Shown: positions 38,502-48,057, counted from the stretch's first letter. The stretch is 64,000 nucleotides of DNA from Streptococcus timonensis (GCF_900095845.1 NZ_FMIX01000002.1:80001-144000), one strand, 5' to 3'. A program made the numbers and translations. The notes: a model not told the origin generated them from the letters alone.

Positions 38502-40124
38502 TTGCTTACAGTATCTGATGTGTCACTACGTTTTAGTGATCGCAAACTTTTTGATGATGTCAACATCAAATTTACAGAAGGAAATACATATGGTTTAATT
38601 GGTGCTAACGGTGCGGGAAAATCAACATTTTTAAAAATCTTAGCTGGTGATATCGAACCAACAACTGGTCATATCTCTCTTGGACCAAACGAACGTCTCT
38701 CAGTTCTTCGTCAGAACCACTATGACTACGAAGATGAGCGTGCTATTGATGTTGTTATCATGGGGAATGAAAAACTATACAACATCATGAAAGAAAAAGA
38801 TGCTATCTACATGAAGGAAGATTTTTCTGATGAAGATGGAGTACGTGCAGCTGAACTTGAGGGAGAATTTGCAGAACTAGGTGGTTGGGAAGCAGAAAGT
38901 GAAGCTTCACAACTCCTACAAAACCTAAATATCCCTGAAGAGCTTCATTACCAAAATATGAGTGAACTTGCAAATGGGGAGAAAGTGAAGGTTCTCCTTG
39001 CTAAAGCCCTATTTGGTAAACCAGATGTCCTTCTTTTAGACGAGCCTACCAACGGTCTTGATATTCAATCTATTACTTGGCTTGAGGATTTCCTAATTGA
39101 CTTCGATAATACGGTTATTGTTGTATCCCACGACCGTCACTTCTTAAATAAAGTATGTACCCACATGGCCGACCTTGACTTTGGTAAAATCAAGCTCTAT
39201 GTCGGAAACTACGACTTCTGGAAAGAATCTTCTGAGCTTGCTGCTAAACTACTAGCAGACCGTAATGCTAAGGCAGAAGAAAAAATTAAACAACTCCAAG
39301 AATTCGTTGCTCGATTCTCTGCCAATGCTTCAAAATCAAAGCAGGCAACTTCACGTAAAAAGATGCTTGACAAGATTGTCTTAGAAGAAATTATTCCGTC
39401 AAGTCGTAAATATCCATTTATCAACTTTAAAGCAGAACGTGAAATTGGTAACGACCTCTTGACAGTAGAGAACTTATCTGTAAAGATCGACGGTGAAACT
39501 ATTCTTGACAATATAAGCTTTATCTTGCGTCCAGGTGACAAAACTGCTCTTATTGGACAAAATGACATCCAAACAACTGCACTGATTCGTGCAATTATGG
39601 GGGATATTGACTATGAAGGAACTGTCAAATGGGGAGTTACAACTAGTCGCTCTTACTTGCCAAAAGACAATTCAGCTGATTTTGCAGGTGGCGAGTCAAT
39701 CCTTGACTGGTTGCGTCAATTTGCAAGTAAGGAAGAAGATGACAATACCTTCCTACGTGGATTCTTAGGTCGTATGCTCTTCTCTGGAGACGAGGTTAAC
39801 AAACCTGTCAACGTCTTGTCAGGGGGAGAAAAAGTGCGCGTGATGCTTTCAAAACTCATGCTATTGAAATCAAACGTCCTTGTACTTGACGATCCTACAA
39901 ATCACTTAGACTTGGAATCAATCTCAAGTCTGAATGATGGATTGAAAAACTTCAAAGAGTCTATTATCTTTGCCAGCCATGACCACGAATTTATTCAAAC
40001 ACTAGCAAACCACATTATCGTTCTTTCTAAAAATGGTGTCATTGATCGTATTGATGAAACATATGACGAATTTCTAGAAAATGCTGAAGTTCAAGCAAAA
40101 GTAAAGGAACTTTGGAAAGACTAA
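38502..40124 (+). CDS. ABC-F family ATPase (YkpA/YbiT-like ribosome-associated protein)
   Basis: 540 residues with two ABC domains and no membrane segments. The start is TTG at 38502, with GGAG 8 nt before it. Domain 1 has Walker A GANGAGKST and Walker B VLLLDEPTNGLD. Domain 2 is degenerate: its Walker A position reads GQNDIQTTAL, without the Lys, and its Walker B reads LVLDDPTNHLD. The linker is rich in Lys/Gln (QLQEFVARFSANASKSKQ). Length and sequence agree with Bacillus YkpA. Relatives act on translating ribosomes; a resistance role is not implied. Confidence 0.9.
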   Translation: MLTVSDVSLRFSDRKLFDDVNIKFTEGNTYGLIGANGAGKSTFLKILAGDIEPTTGHISLGPNERLSVLRQNHYDYEDERAIDVVIMGNEKLYNIMKEKDAIYMKEDFSDEDGVRAAELEGEFAELGGWEAESEASQLLQNLNIPEELHYQNMSELANGEKVKVLLAKALFGKPDVLLLDEPTNGLDIQSITWLEDFLIDFDNTVIVVSHDRHFLNKVCTHMADLDFGKIKLYVGNYDFWKESSELAAKLLADRNAKAEEKIKQLQEFVARFSANASKSKQATSRKKMLDKIVLEEIIPSSRKYPFINFKAEREIGNDLLTVENLSVKIDGETILDNISFILRPGDKTALIGQNDIQTTALIRAIMGDIDYEGTVKWGVTTSRSYLPKDNSADFAGGESILDWLRQFASKEEDDNTFLRGFLGRMLFSGDEVNKPVNVLSGGEKVRVMLSKLMLLKSNVLVLDDPTNHLDLESISSLNDGLKNFKESIIFASHDHEFIQTLANHIIVLSKNGVIDRIDETYDEFLENAEVQAKVKELWKD

Positions 40125-40130
40125 AAAAAT

Positions 40131-40160
40131 AAAACTCAGTTGGTTTCCCAACTGAGTTTT
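40131..40160 (+). terminator. Terminator after the ABC-F gene
   Basis: AAAACTCAGTTGG / CCAACTGAGTTTT hairpin followed by TTAG. Confidence 0.8.
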
Positions 40161-40203
40161 TAGTTGATAGTTCTATCAATCTGATTCTATTCAACATATT
40201 CAT

Positions 40204-40219
40204 TGTTTCACGTGAAACA
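40204..40219. other. parS: parS site (ParB/Spo0J binding)
   Basis: TGTTTCACGTGAAACA, the perfect 16-bp consensus parS. It lies between the ABC-F and Pip-like genes, about 9 kb from oriC, and is the target of the ParB encoded at 48.1 kb. Confidence 0.92.
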
Positions 40220-40263
40220 TTCTATTATTAGATTTATAAATTCTTAACATGATTCATACTCAT

Positions 40264-40292
40264 AAAAAATCGACCAAATTGGTCGATTTTTT
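40264..40292 (-). terminator. Terminator after the Pip-like gene
   Basis: Near-perfect palindrome with arms AAAATCGACCAA / TTGGTCGATTTT, followed on the minus strand by T residues. It touches the stop codon. Confidence 0.8.
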
Positions 40293-42946
40293 TAATCTTC
40301 TTCCATTTTTTTAGGTTGATAAGCAAGCATACCTAATCCTATAAATAGAACTAAAGTTACCAGAAGGAAAATTATCTGATTATGAATATTCCCTGTCATA
40401 GAAATCGTTTGCCTCAATCCTGAAACTGAATAACTCATTGGTAACCAAGGATTGACAGCCTTAAAGAAATCATTAGTCAAAGCAAGTGGATAAGTTCCTG
40501 CACTTGATGCTAATTGTAATAATAGTAAAATAAGAGAGAAGAAAGCACCTAAACGACTATTCCATGTCGTTAACGCGGTTACCATAGACATAAAGGTCAA
40601 ACTTGCGATGATGATTAAGAACAAGGTTCTCATTTCATGATTTGCCGTTAGACCGATAAGATGAACTCCTCCATAGACTAAGACAGCTGCTAAAACAGCT
40701 ATAACTCCATTTATTTCGAAACGAGATTTAACCCAAGCCCAACGACTTTCAGGATGACGACCTGAAGGTAACTTAGCAAAAATCATATTTGTTGATAACG
40801 CAGCAACAAAGAGGGCAACTGATATCATATAAGGAGCCATGGCAATTCCATTTACAGGAACTTGATCATTATCTGTTTTTGAAAGACTCAAAGGCTCAGA
40901 TAATACTTCTGCATTATTAGACTCTGTTGATGCTGATTTTAATTGATTGCTAGCGCTGTTCAATCCATGTTCTAGTTCAGTAGCTCCTACTTGTAAACTT
41001 TCAATACCAGCAGTTAAAGTTGTTCCACCATCTGCTAATTTTCCAGCACCATCAGCAATTTTCATTGCTCCACTTCCTAACTGAGAGCTAGCTGCAAGCA
41101 ATTGACTTGATTTATCTATTAATTGACTAGATCCTAGCTGTATTTTATCAAGTCCTGCTATTAAGTCTGAACTCTTACTATTTAATTGGCTAGAACCAGA
41201 TGAGAGTTTTTCGATACCTGTTACTAATTCTGGAGTTTTCCCAGCTAGCGAATCCAAACCAGTTGTCAAGGTTGAAGAGTTTTCTGTCAACTTACTTGAT
41301 CCAGAAACCAATTGATTCAAACTTTTTGTTAAATCTGTATTCTTTTCACTTAGTTGGTTTACACCTAAAGAAATAGTATCCAACCCTTTAGTATAATCAT
41401 TAACTCCATTTTCAATCGATTGACTTCCAGGAACCAACTGATTATCTACAGCATTTTGCAACTGTGTAAATACACTTGACATAGATGTCAAAGAACTAGA
41501 CGCCACAGGTAATACTTGATTTGCTTTAGTCTGTAAAGTAGAAAGATTAGAGACTGGTTGGTTTACACTTCCCAAATTTTCTTTTAGATTTCCTACCGTC
41601 GTTAAAATTGCTTTTGCTGACTCTATCGTAGAATTAGAATTATTTGAAACAGCTTCAGTCAGTTCTTGTTTCTGAGTATCAGTAAGAGATTGATAAGTTG
41701 CTGTTGCTTGAAGATTGGTAAGATTTTTCTCTTGCTCTGTTTGACTATTAGTCACAATAGTTTGAGCAAGAGTAGATATATTCGCTAAATCATTAGATAT
41801 TGTACTCTTAAGTTCAGTATTATCTGAAATAGTTACAGCTTGAAGTGCTTTATTCAATTCATCTAAACTAGTCGCTAATTGAGTGATTTCCTCTTTTTGT
41901 TGAGATGAAGTATTCAATTGAGTCGAAATTTCTTTAATCCCTTTATTTAATTGGGTAATACCGTCTCTCAATGTATCTGATTGACTAGATAATTGATTTG
42001 CCCCAATAGATAGCTTGTCAACACCGCTTGTGTAAGCATTGACACCAACTGAAAATTGATTGAGACCTGTATTCAGTTGCGAAACTCCTCCTGCATATGA
42101 CTTCATTCCAGTATTTAGCTGATTGACACCTGCTACTAATTCTGGAGTCTTGGAAGATAATTGGTTAAGCCCAGTGTCAACCTGTGAAACTGCACTTGTA
42201 TAGTTCTGTAAACCATCATTAAAAGTACCTAAGCCACTATTCAGTTGCTTTACTCCTGTGACATACGTTGTCAACCCTTTTGTAAATTGATTTGTGCCAT
42301 CAGAAAAGGTTAAACTTGAACTAGCTAAAGTATCAAGATTAGAAGACAATGTCTGACTTCCTACAGCTAACTGACTAGCCCCATTGGCCAATTGTTCACT
42401 TCCGTCAGCCGCCTTCGTTAAACCAGATTTTAAATCGCCCATCTTTTGAAATAAAGCTTTCGTATAGGTTTCGGTTACATTAGCAGAAACATTCTGTTTT
42501 AACTGTGTCATGGCAGAATCATCCATCTTACTTGCAATGAAGCTATGCCCGCTAGAAGTTTGATAGTTAATGGTCATTTGTTCTGGGTTGTCTGTTAGAA
42601 TAGATGCAGCCTTTTCAGATAAGTCACTTGGCAAAGTAACTACCATATAATAATCACCGTTTTCTAGACCCTTCTTACCTTCTTCTTCACTGACAAAATG
42701 AAAATCTAATGATTTATTTTGCTCTAAATTGGACACCATGTCTTTTCCAATAGTCATTGTATTTCCATTATAAGATGCTTCTTTATCGTTATTAACGACC
42801 GCTACAGGCAACTCAGATAATTGGCCATATGGATCCCACATAGATGATAAAAATATGATGTTGTATAAAGCAGGAATAAGAGAAATACCTATCATTACAA
42901 TGATAAAGGTTGGTTTTTTAAAAATTGCTTTCCATTCTTTAAACAT
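40292..42946 (-). CDS. YhgE/Pip-type membrane protein
   Basis: About 884 residues from the ATG at 42946, which has aaaggag 6 nt upstream; the 42967 extension is unlikely. One N-terminal membrane segment is followed by about 650 extracellular residues built of heptad-like repeats (LNTGLNQF, LSSGSSQL, LADGGTTL). Several membrane helices with the Pip/ABC2-like fold end the protein. Family members include phage infection protein and EsaA-like components. Its function here is unknown. The divergent TetR gene suggests local repression. Confidence 0.85.
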   Translation of the reverse strand: MFKEWKAIFKKPTFIIVMIGISLIPALYNIIFLSSMWDPYGQLSELPVAVVNNDKEASYNGNTMTIGKDMVSNLEQNKSLDFHFVSEEEGKKGLENGDYYMVVTLPSDLSEKAASILTDNPEQMTINYQTSSGHSFIASKMDDSAMTQLKQNVSANVTETYTKALFQKMGDLKSGLTKAADGSEQLANGASQLAVGSQTLSSNLDTLASSSLTFSDGTNQFTKGLTTYVTGVKQLNSGLGTFNDGLQNYTSAVSQVDTGLNQLSSKTPELVAGVNQLNTGMKSYAGGVSQLNTGLNQFSVGVNAYTSGVDKLSIGANQLSSQSDTLRDGITQLNKGIKEISTQLNTSSQQKEEITQLATSLDELNKALQAVTISDNTELKSTISNDLANISTLAQTIVTNSQTEQEKNLTNLQATATYQSLTDTQKQELTEAVSNNSNSTIESAKAILTTVGNLKENLGSVNQPVSNLSTLQTKANQVLPVASSSLTSMSSVFTQLQNAVDNQLVPGSQSIENGVNDYTKGLDTISLGVNQLSEKNTDLTKSLNQLVSGSSKLTENSSTLTTGLDSLAGKTPELVTGIEKLSSGSSQLNSKSSDLIAGLDKIQLGSSQLIDKSSQLLAASSQLGSGAMKIADGAGKLADGGTTLTAGIESLQVGATELEHGLNSASNQLKSASTESNNAEVLSEPLSLSKTDNDQVPVNGIAMAPYMISVALFVAALSTNMIFAKLPSGRHPESRWAWVKSRFEINGVIAVLAAVLVYGGVHLIGLTANHEMRTLFLIIIASLTFMSMVTALTTWNSRLGAFFSLILLLLQLASSAGTYPLALTNDFFKAVNPWLPMSYSVSGLRQTISMTGNIHNQIIFLLVTLVLFIGLGMLAYQPKKMEED

Positions 42947-42984
42947 ATTGTCTCCTTTTTTACACATATTGTCTAAAATTTTGA

Positions 42985-42998
42985 TATAATAGATTATA
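42985..42998. promoter_or_regulatory. Candidate TetR operator overlapping a -10 element
   Basis: TATAAT and ATTATA are separated by AG, forming a 14-bp palindrome in the divergent pip-tetR spacer. Placement on a TATAAT box suits repression. Low-complexity AT sequence makes this uncertain. Confidence 0.3.
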
Positions 42999-43074
42999 CA
43001 TTAAAAATTCTTATTTACAAGTCAAAATCATAATTTTTATACACTGCGTCTATTTTTGTTCACAAGGAGGAACT

Positions 43075-43617
43075 ATGAAAGAGAGCAACAAACGCTTAAA
43101 AACTAAACGTACTATTGAGAACGCCATGGTTCAATTATTAATGAAACAACCATTCGATCAAATTAGCACCGTTAAACTGGCAGAAAAAGCTGGAATTAGT
43201 CGCTCTAGTTTTTATACTCACTACAAAGATAAGTATGATATGATTGAACAGTACCAAAGTAAGCTTTTTCATACCTTTGAGTATATTTTCCAAAAACACG
43301 CAAATCATAAAAGAGATGCTATTCTAGAAGTGTTTGAATACTTAGAGTCTGAACCTTTACTAGCTGCTCTTCTATCTGAAAATGGTACAAAAGAGATACA
43401 AAACTTCCTGAGAAATAAACTTCACATTATGCTTAGCACTGACCTCCAAAAACGCTTTATGCAATTAAATTTAAACAATATTGAGTTAGAGTATAGCAGT
43501 ATTTATCTAACAAACGCACTATTTGGTGTATGCCAAACCTGGATTGCTCATGGAAAAAAAGAAAGTCCACTAGAAATGACAAACTTTCTTATGAAAATGT
43601 TGGGAGATGCAAATTAG
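43075..43617 (+). CDS. TetR-family transcriptional regulator
   Basis: 180 residues. The N-terminal HTH (ISTVKLAEKAGISRSSFYTHYKDKYDMIE) is typical of TetR. The C-terminal part resembles the TetR_C group seen with Pip-type genes (LTNALFGVCQTWIAHGKKESP). It is divergent from the Pip-like gene over 128 bp and is followed by a terminator. It most likely controls that neighbour and itself. Confidence 0.88.
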   Translation: MKESNKRLKTKRTIENAMVQLLMKQPFDQISTVKLAEKAGISRSSFYTHYKDKYDMIEQYQSKLFHTFEYIFQKHANHKRDAILEVFEYLESEPLLAALLSENGTKEIQNFLRNKLHIMLSTDLQKRFMQLNLNNIELEYSSIYLTNALFGVCQTWIAHGKKESPLEMTNFLMKMLGDAN

Positions 43618-43624
43618 AGACAAA

Positions 43625-43650
43625 AAAAGAACACCAATGGTGTTCTTTTT
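43625..43650 (+). terminator. Terminator after the TetR gene
   Basis: AAAAGAACACC / GGTGTTCTTTT hairpin with loop AAT, then a T-run. The adenine run on the other side allows action on the tRNA transcript from the right as well. Confidence 0.85.
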
Positions 43651-43656
43651 GTTTAA

Positions 43657-43730
43657 CTCCGCCAGTAGGACTCGAACCTACGACATCATGATTAACAGTC
43701 ATGCGCTACTACCAACTGAGCTATGGCGGA
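43657..43730 (-). tRNA. tRNA-Asn (GTT)
   Basis: A 74-nt cloverleaf on the minus strand. The acceptor pairs TCCGCCA/TGGCGGA, the anticodon loop is CTGTTAATC, the T-arm contains GGTTCGAGTCC and the discriminator is G. It lies 5 bp from the tRNA-Glu gene, so both are probably one transcript. Confidence 0.95.
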
Positions 43731-43735
43731 TAAAA

Positions 43736-43807
43736 TAGTCCGTACGGGATTCGAACCCGTGTTACCGCCGTGAAAAGGCGGTGTCTTAACCCCTTGACCA
43801 ACGGACC
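43736..43807 (-). tRNA. tRNA-Glu (TTC)
   Basis: 72 nt on the minus strand, with acceptor GGTCCGT/ACGGACT, anticodon loop CTTTTCACG and T-arm GGGTTCGAATCCC. It is identical to the copy at 63368-63439. Confidence 0.95.
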
Positions 43808-43858
43808 ATTTATCTTTAACAGATATAACCATTATATCAATAAATGAAAAATTGTCAA

Positions 43859-44611
43859 TTATTTTTTAGTCTTTTCAGTTAAAATCTGTTTGAGTTTTTT
43901 CGTTTTTAATCGTGAAATAGGACAACGATGTTCTTCGTAAAAAACAACTTCCATAGTCTTACGATCTATATCTTTAATATTTCCAACATTCACTAAAAAT
44001 GATTTATGAGCTAAATAGAAACGTTGAGATTCCTTATCTTTTTCTTGAATATCTGTTATTGTTCCATAAAACTCTTTTGAAAAATTCTTACCAATAATCC
44101 TTAGTTTATGGGAAGTTCCTGTTGTTTCAATATATAAAATATCATGGTAAGGAAGACAAATATCATTCCCTTTAAAACTATATTCAAAGTAATCAACTAC
44201 GGATTGATTTTCTAATAATGTACTTTTAGTATACACAATACACTCCGCAACTCGTTCTTTGAATAAGCGATCATTGATGTCCTTATCAATAAAATCTAGA
44301 GCAGATACTTTGTATTTATAAGTTAGTGTTGCGAATTCAGAGCGACTCGTTATAAAAACGATAATCGCATAAGGATTACGATGACGAATAAACTGGGCTA
44401 CTTCAAATCCTTTTTTCTCAATTCCATTAATATCGATATCTAAAAAATACAGCTGATTCACTTCTTCATTTTCAACATATTCCATAAATTCTCTAACTTT
44501 ACCTGTTGTTTTATACGATATAGGAATATTCATTTCTTTGGAAATCTCATTCAAAGTTTTTTCCAATCTTACCTGATGTTCTATAATGTCTTCTAAAATT
44601 AATACTTTCAT
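43859..44611 (-). CDS. comE: Competence response regulator ComE
   Basis: 250 residues. The receiver domain has phosphoacceptor D58 (FLDIDINGIE), the residue number found in pneumococcal ComE. The C-terminal LytTR DNA-binding domain (LYIETTGTSHKLRIIGKNF...FYLAHKSFLVNVGNI) binds paired direct repeats. It overlaps comD by 4 nt. Its own predicted binding site stands upstream of comD at 46017-46046. It appears intact, although the pheromone gene comC is absent. Confidence 0.94.
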   Translation of the reverse strand: MKVLILEDIIEHQVRLEKTLNEISKEMNIPISYKTTGKVREFMEYVENEEVNQLYFLDIDINGIEKKGFEVAQFIRHRNPYAIIVFITSRSEFATLTYKYKVSALDFIDKDINDRLFKERVAECIVYTKSTLLENQSVVDYFEYSFKGNDICLPYHDILYIETTGTSHKLRIIGKNFSKEFYGTITDIQEKDKESQRFYLAHKSFLVNVGNIKDIDRKTMEVVFYEEHRCPISRLKTKKLKQILTEKTKK

Positions 44612-45927
44612 ATTATATTCCTCTTAAATCTAATAATTTGTTTAAATCGTTCATTATCAATTTCTGTTTCTAAAATAACATCATCATATTTTTCTAGTAT
44701 TTCCTTAACATTATTGAGGCCTATTCCTCTATTTATACCTTTTGTAGAATATCCAATGTTAAATATTTCTTCTGGCTTGATCAATCTATTTTTACGAGAA
44801 TTTTGGATAATAATCAATATTTCAGATTCTAATTTAATGACAGCTACTTCCATTTGTTTTCTATAGCTTTCTAGTGCTCCTTCAACAGCATTATTAAGTA
44901 AAATACTCATGACACGAACTAAATCTAATAATTCCATTGATAATGGTGAAATAATATCTTTTACCTCCAGAGTATACTCTATGTTATGAACTCTTGCGTT
45001 GGCAATAGATTGAGCAATCACACTTCTAAGAGCGGAATCTTCAAGATTATTTAGATCAAAATAAGTATACTTATCTGATCTAAGTTTATGATTAGCTTTA
45101 ACAAATACTTCATTGTAAATCCTGTCAATTTCTTGTAAATCTTTACTGTCAATTGCAGTTTGCATACTAACCATCATTCCTGCATAGTCATGTCTAAACC
45201 CTCGAATCTCATTGTAAAGCGAAACAATTTCATCAGTATAATTCTGTAAATATAACTGTTCAAATTTTTTCTGATTTAGAGCAATTTCTCTCTCAACTTG
45301 AACCTTATTGGCATTCATTGCAAAGAGGATTAGTAGTAAACAAATAAAGACAATTGTTGCTAAAATACTACTAAAACTATAAAAGTGTTCATGAATATTT
45401 ACCATGTCTGAAATAAATAATAGAATATGTAAAGCAAAGAAAGCAAAAATGGCTTTTTTAAAAAATGGATAGAGGTAATCTTTATCAAAATAATTGATTT
45501 CCAAGTGGAAATAAAAAATAATTTTTTTGATTACAAAATAAGTCAGCAATAAAACTACTACAAAAAAGAAATCTTCATATTTTGTTACGAAAGAAACACC
45601 TGTTATAGAGGATATGATTACTGCTATAAAAGTATGAGTACTTTGATATAGTAGAGACAATAGTAAACTGATAAAAATAGCCTTGTACTTATGATATTTC
45701 TTAAATCCTATTAGATAAACAAATATCACACTAATAAATGAAATTTTTTCCATTCCTAATCCATGTAACGAAATGAAATAGAATAGAATTTCAACTATAG
45801 ACTGTGCTAGAAATACTCCAAAAATAAACAGATATTTTTCTTTTTTTGTTACCTTACAAATGAGTTCATAGCTATTTGACAGAATAAGAATATGAAGAAT
45901 AACTATAAGTATTTTCAATAAATTCAT
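44608..45927 (-). CDS. comD: Competence pheromone receptor histidine kinase ComD
   Basis: 439 residues, against about 441 in pneumococcus. Six to seven N-terminal membrane segments (about 1-205) form the pheromone sensor, then a coiled region. The H-box is GFRHDYAGM with H246, the N-box is LLNNAVEGALE and the G-box is GIGLNNVKEILEKYD. This is the HPK10-type kinase layout. Its ATG follows the comCDE-type promoter leader directly (tatagggagatata), where comC normally begins. The cognate signal cannot be inferred from this locus. Confidence 0.94.
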   Translation of the reverse strand: MNLLKILIVILHILILSNSYELICKVTKKEKYLFIFGVFLAQSIVEILFYFISLHGLGMEKISFISVIFVYLIGFKKYHKYKAIFISLLLSLLYQSTHTFIAVIISSITGVSFVTKYEDFFFVVVLLLTYFVIKKIIFYFHLEINYFDKDYLYPFFKKAIFAFFALHILLFISDMVNIHEHFYSFSSILATIVFICLLLILFAMNANKVQVEREIALNQKKFEQLYLQNYTDEIVSLYNEIRGFRHDYAGMMVSMQTAIDSKDLQEIDRIYNEVFVKANHKLRSDKYTYFDLNNLEDSALRSVIAQSIANARVHNIEYTLEVKDIISPLSMELLDLVRVMSILLNNAVEGALESYRKQMEVAVIKLESEILIIIQNSRKNRLIKPEEIFNIGYSTKGINRGIGLNNVKEILEKYDDVILETEIDNERFKQIIRFKRNII

Positions 45928-45979
45928 TATATCTCCCTATAATTTTTCTCTTTTTACTTGTAAATGAACTTACAAATCT

Positions 45980-46046
45980 ATTATACAAAATGGATTCTAT
46001 TTTAGAACCATTCATCCTCAACTGCACTTTTTTGTGCCTGAAATGT
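45980..46046 (-). promoter_or_regulatory. comCDE-type promoter with ComE box, now driving comDE without comC
   Basis: Minus-strand direct repeats ACATTTCAG (46038-46046) and GCAGTTGAG (46017-46025) are 12 bp apart, the ComE-box spacing. TATAAT is at 45980-45985, 31 bp beyond the proximal repeat, the same distance I recall for the pneumococcal comCDE promoter. The leader hairpin TTGTAA...TTACAA is also kept. Only the comC coding region is missing. Confidence 0.9.
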
Positions 46047-46058
46047 ATTTTTACAAAA

Positions 46059-46080
46059 AAAGCTGGGATAACCCAGCTTT
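46059..46080 (-). terminator. Terminator after tRNA-Arg
   Basis: AAAGCTGGG / CCCAGCTTT hairpin with a 4-nt loop, followed on the minus strand by a run of seven T. It separates tRNA-Arg from comDE. Confidence 0.88.
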
Positions 46081-46093
46081 AAATTGTATGTAT

Positions 46094-46167
46094 TGATCCC
46101 AGCAGGATTCGAACCTGCGACCGTTCGCTTAGAAGGCGAATGCTCTATCCAGCTGAGCTATGAGACC
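46094..46167 (-). tRNA. tRNA-Arg (TCT)
   Basis: 74 nt on the minus strand, with acceptor GGTCTCA/TGGGATC (two wobble pairs), anticodon loop CTTCTAA, T-arm AGGTTCGAATCCT and discriminator A. It stands upstream of the com locus as in pneumococcus. Confidence 0.94.
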
Positions 46168-46208
46168 TCACTAGTCTATATTATCAGAAAAATCTAGGTT
46201 AGTCAATC

Positions 46209-46688
46209 CTATTTATGATAGGGAGAGCCTTGCTGGATAGTAAAGGCACGGTAAATTTGTTCAACCAAGACTAATCTCATTAATTGATGTGGAAGAGTCA
46301 AACGGCCAAAGCTAATAGATAGATTAGCACGCTTTTTTACCTGAGGAGAAAGACCTAAACTCCCACCAATGATAAAGGTTAAAGTAGAAAAACCATTTAT
46401 AGGCGCTTGTTCCAATTGTTTACTAAACTCTTCAGAAGAGAGAGTTTTCCCTTCTATAGCTAGTACAATAACAAAATCTCGGTCACCAATTTTAGAAAGA
46501 ATTCTAGTTCCTTCTAACTCTAAAATCTTCTGATTTTCAGAATCACTTGCACGATCTGGTGTTTTTTCATCAGCAAGTTCAATCATTTCTAAATTCGCAA
46601 ATCGCGAAAGTCTTTTTGAATATTCAGCAATCCCGTCTTTAAGGTATTTTTCTTTCAGTTTTCCTACTGTTACAATTTTTATTTTCAT
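46209..46688 (-). CDS. rlmH: 23S rRNA pseudouridine-1915 N3-methyltransferase RlmH
   Basis: 159 residues, a full-length SPOUT methyltransferase. It opens with [19 protein letters not shown]. The SAM-binding knot region is [17 protein letters not shown], and it ends with [26 protein letters not shown]. It modifies helix 69 of 23S rRNA. It lies between tRNA-Arg and divergent htrA, the standard place in this group. Confidence 0.97.
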   Translation of the reverse strand: MKIKIVTVGKLKEKYLKDGIAEYSKRLSRFANLEMIELADEKTPDRASDSENQKILELEGTRILSKIGDRDFVIVLAIEGKTLSSEEFSKQLEQAPINGFSTLTFIIGGSLGLSPQVKKRANLSISFGRLTLPHQLMRLVLVEQIYRAFTIQQGSPYHK

Positions 46689-46769
46689 TCTTATATTCTA
46701 CCACATTCAAATCATATTTCACATCTTATACACAAGTAAAAGAACTAAAATCCTCAAGAAATTCACATA

Positions 46770-46788
46770 TTTTCCACAGTTATCCACA
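46770..46788. promoter_or_regulatory. Two DnaA boxes upstream of htrA
   Basis: TTTTCCACA (46770-46778) and the perfect TTATCCACA (46780-46788) lie one base apart. They are 2.3 kb from dnaA and outside the core oriC, and may titrate DnaA or tie htrA-parB to replication. Confidence 0.6.
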
Positions 46789-46809
46789 GATTGTTGAAAA
46801 CATATTTTT

Positions 46810-46826
46810 TTTAAGTTTGAATTAAG
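46810..46826 (+). promoter_or_regulatory. CiaR box of htrA
   Basis: TTTAAG, 5 bp, ATTAAG matches the CiaR direct repeat TTTAAG-N5-TTTAAG with one mismatch. CiaRH is known to drive htrA in pneumococcus. Confidence 0.8.
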
Positions 46827-46872
46827 TTAACAGTTTTATACTCTAAACAATAACTAAAACATGGAGGAATCT

Positions 46873-48057
46873 ATGAAAAAAATACAAAATATTTCAAAAA
46901 AAATCGGACAACTTTTACTAATTATTCTCATCAGCTTTTTTAGTGGTGTATTGGGTAGTTTAACTATTCTTCAGCTGAATCAAAAACAGGAAACTAATAC
47001 ACAGAATAGTACAACAATTACTCAAACTTCAGTTAAAAATGAGAATTCAACTACTAAAGCAGTAGATAAAGTTAAAGATGCTGTAGTATCGATTATCACC
47101 TACTCAGCAAACTCTCAAAATAGTCTATTTGGATACGGTGAATCTGATACAGACACAAATACTGAACAAGTTTCCAGCCAAGGATCTGGTGTTATCTATA
47201 AAAAAGATGGGGAGTACGCCTATATCGTAACTAACACTCACGTTATTAATGGAGCTAAGAAAGTTGATATTCGTTTAGCTGACGGAACAAAAGTACCAGG
47301 AGAAATTGTAGGAACTGATACTTATTCTGATATCGCCGTTGTTAAAATCTCTTCAGAAAAAGTTTCTGCAGTAGCTGAATTTGGAGACTCAAGTAAATTG
47401 ACCGTTGGAGAAACAGCTATTGCAATTGGTAGTCCTTTAGGTTCAGAGTACGCAAATACAGTTACTCAAGGAATTGTATCTAGTTTAAATAGAACTGTTT
47501 CTTTAAAATCTGAAGACGGCCAAGCTATCTCTACTAAGGCTATTCAAACAGATACAGCTATCAACCCTGGTAACTCAGGCGGTCCTTTAATCAATATTCA
47601 GGGACAAGTCATTGGTATTACATCAAGTAAAATTGCTACCAATGGTGGAACTTCTGTAGAAGGTCTAGGATTTGCTATCCCTTCAAATGATGCTATCAAA
47701 ATCATAGAACAGTTGGAGAATAATGGAAAAGTAACTAGACCAGCTTTAGGGATTCAAATGGTTAACTTATCAAATCTTAGCACAACTGATCTTCAAAAAT
47801 TAAAACTGCCTGATAGTATTACTTCTGGAGTAGCTGTTCGTTCTGTTCAATCTAATATGCCAGCAAATGGACACTTAGAAAAATATGATGTCATCACAAA
47901 AGTAGACGGTAACCCAATTACATCTGCTACTGAATTGCAAAATGCGCTTTACAGTCACTCTGTTGGAGATAAAATGACAATAACTTACTATCGTAATGGT
48001 AAAGAAGAGACAACAACAATCAAATTAGATAAGAGTACAAATGATTTAGATTATTAG
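46873..48057 (+). CDS. htrA: Surface serine protease HtrA (DegP type)
   Basis: 394 residues from the ATG at 46873, where GGAGG lies immediately upstream; an ATG at 46861 is less likely because it precedes that RBS. One N-terminal membrane anchor is followed by a trypsin-like domain with the triad in TNTHVIN (His), SDIAVVK (Asp) and NPGNSGGPL (Ser). A C-terminal PDZ domain starts near [10 protein letters not shown]. It degrades misfolded surface proteins and, in pneumococcus, CSP, thereby restraining competence. Confidence 0.95.
   Translation: MKKIQNISKKIGQLLLIILISFFSGVLGSLTILQLNQKQETNTQNSTTITQTSVKNENSTTKAVDKVKDAVVSIITYSANSQNSLFGYGESDTDTNTEQVSSQGSGVIYKKDGEYAYIVTNTHVINGAKKVDIRLADGTKVPGEIVGTDTYSDIAVVKISSEKVSAVAEFGDSSKLTVGETAIAIGSPLGSEYANTVTQGIVSSLNRTVSLKSEDGQAISTKAIQTDTAINPGNSGGPLINIQGQVIGITSSKIATNGGTSVEGLGFAIPSNDAIKIIEQLENNGKVTRPALGIQMVNLSNLSTTDLQKLKLPDSITSGVAVRSVQSNMPANGHLEKYDVITKVDGNPITSATELQNALYSHSVGDKMTITYYRNGKEETTTIKLDKSTNDLDY

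Noticed and set aside
45872..46015. 47-codon minus-strand frame (starts MNGSKIESIL) overlapping the comD promoter, considered as comC
   Set aside because: It spans the TATAAT and leader hairpin, runs into comD in another frame, has no double-glycine leader and no ribosome-binding site.
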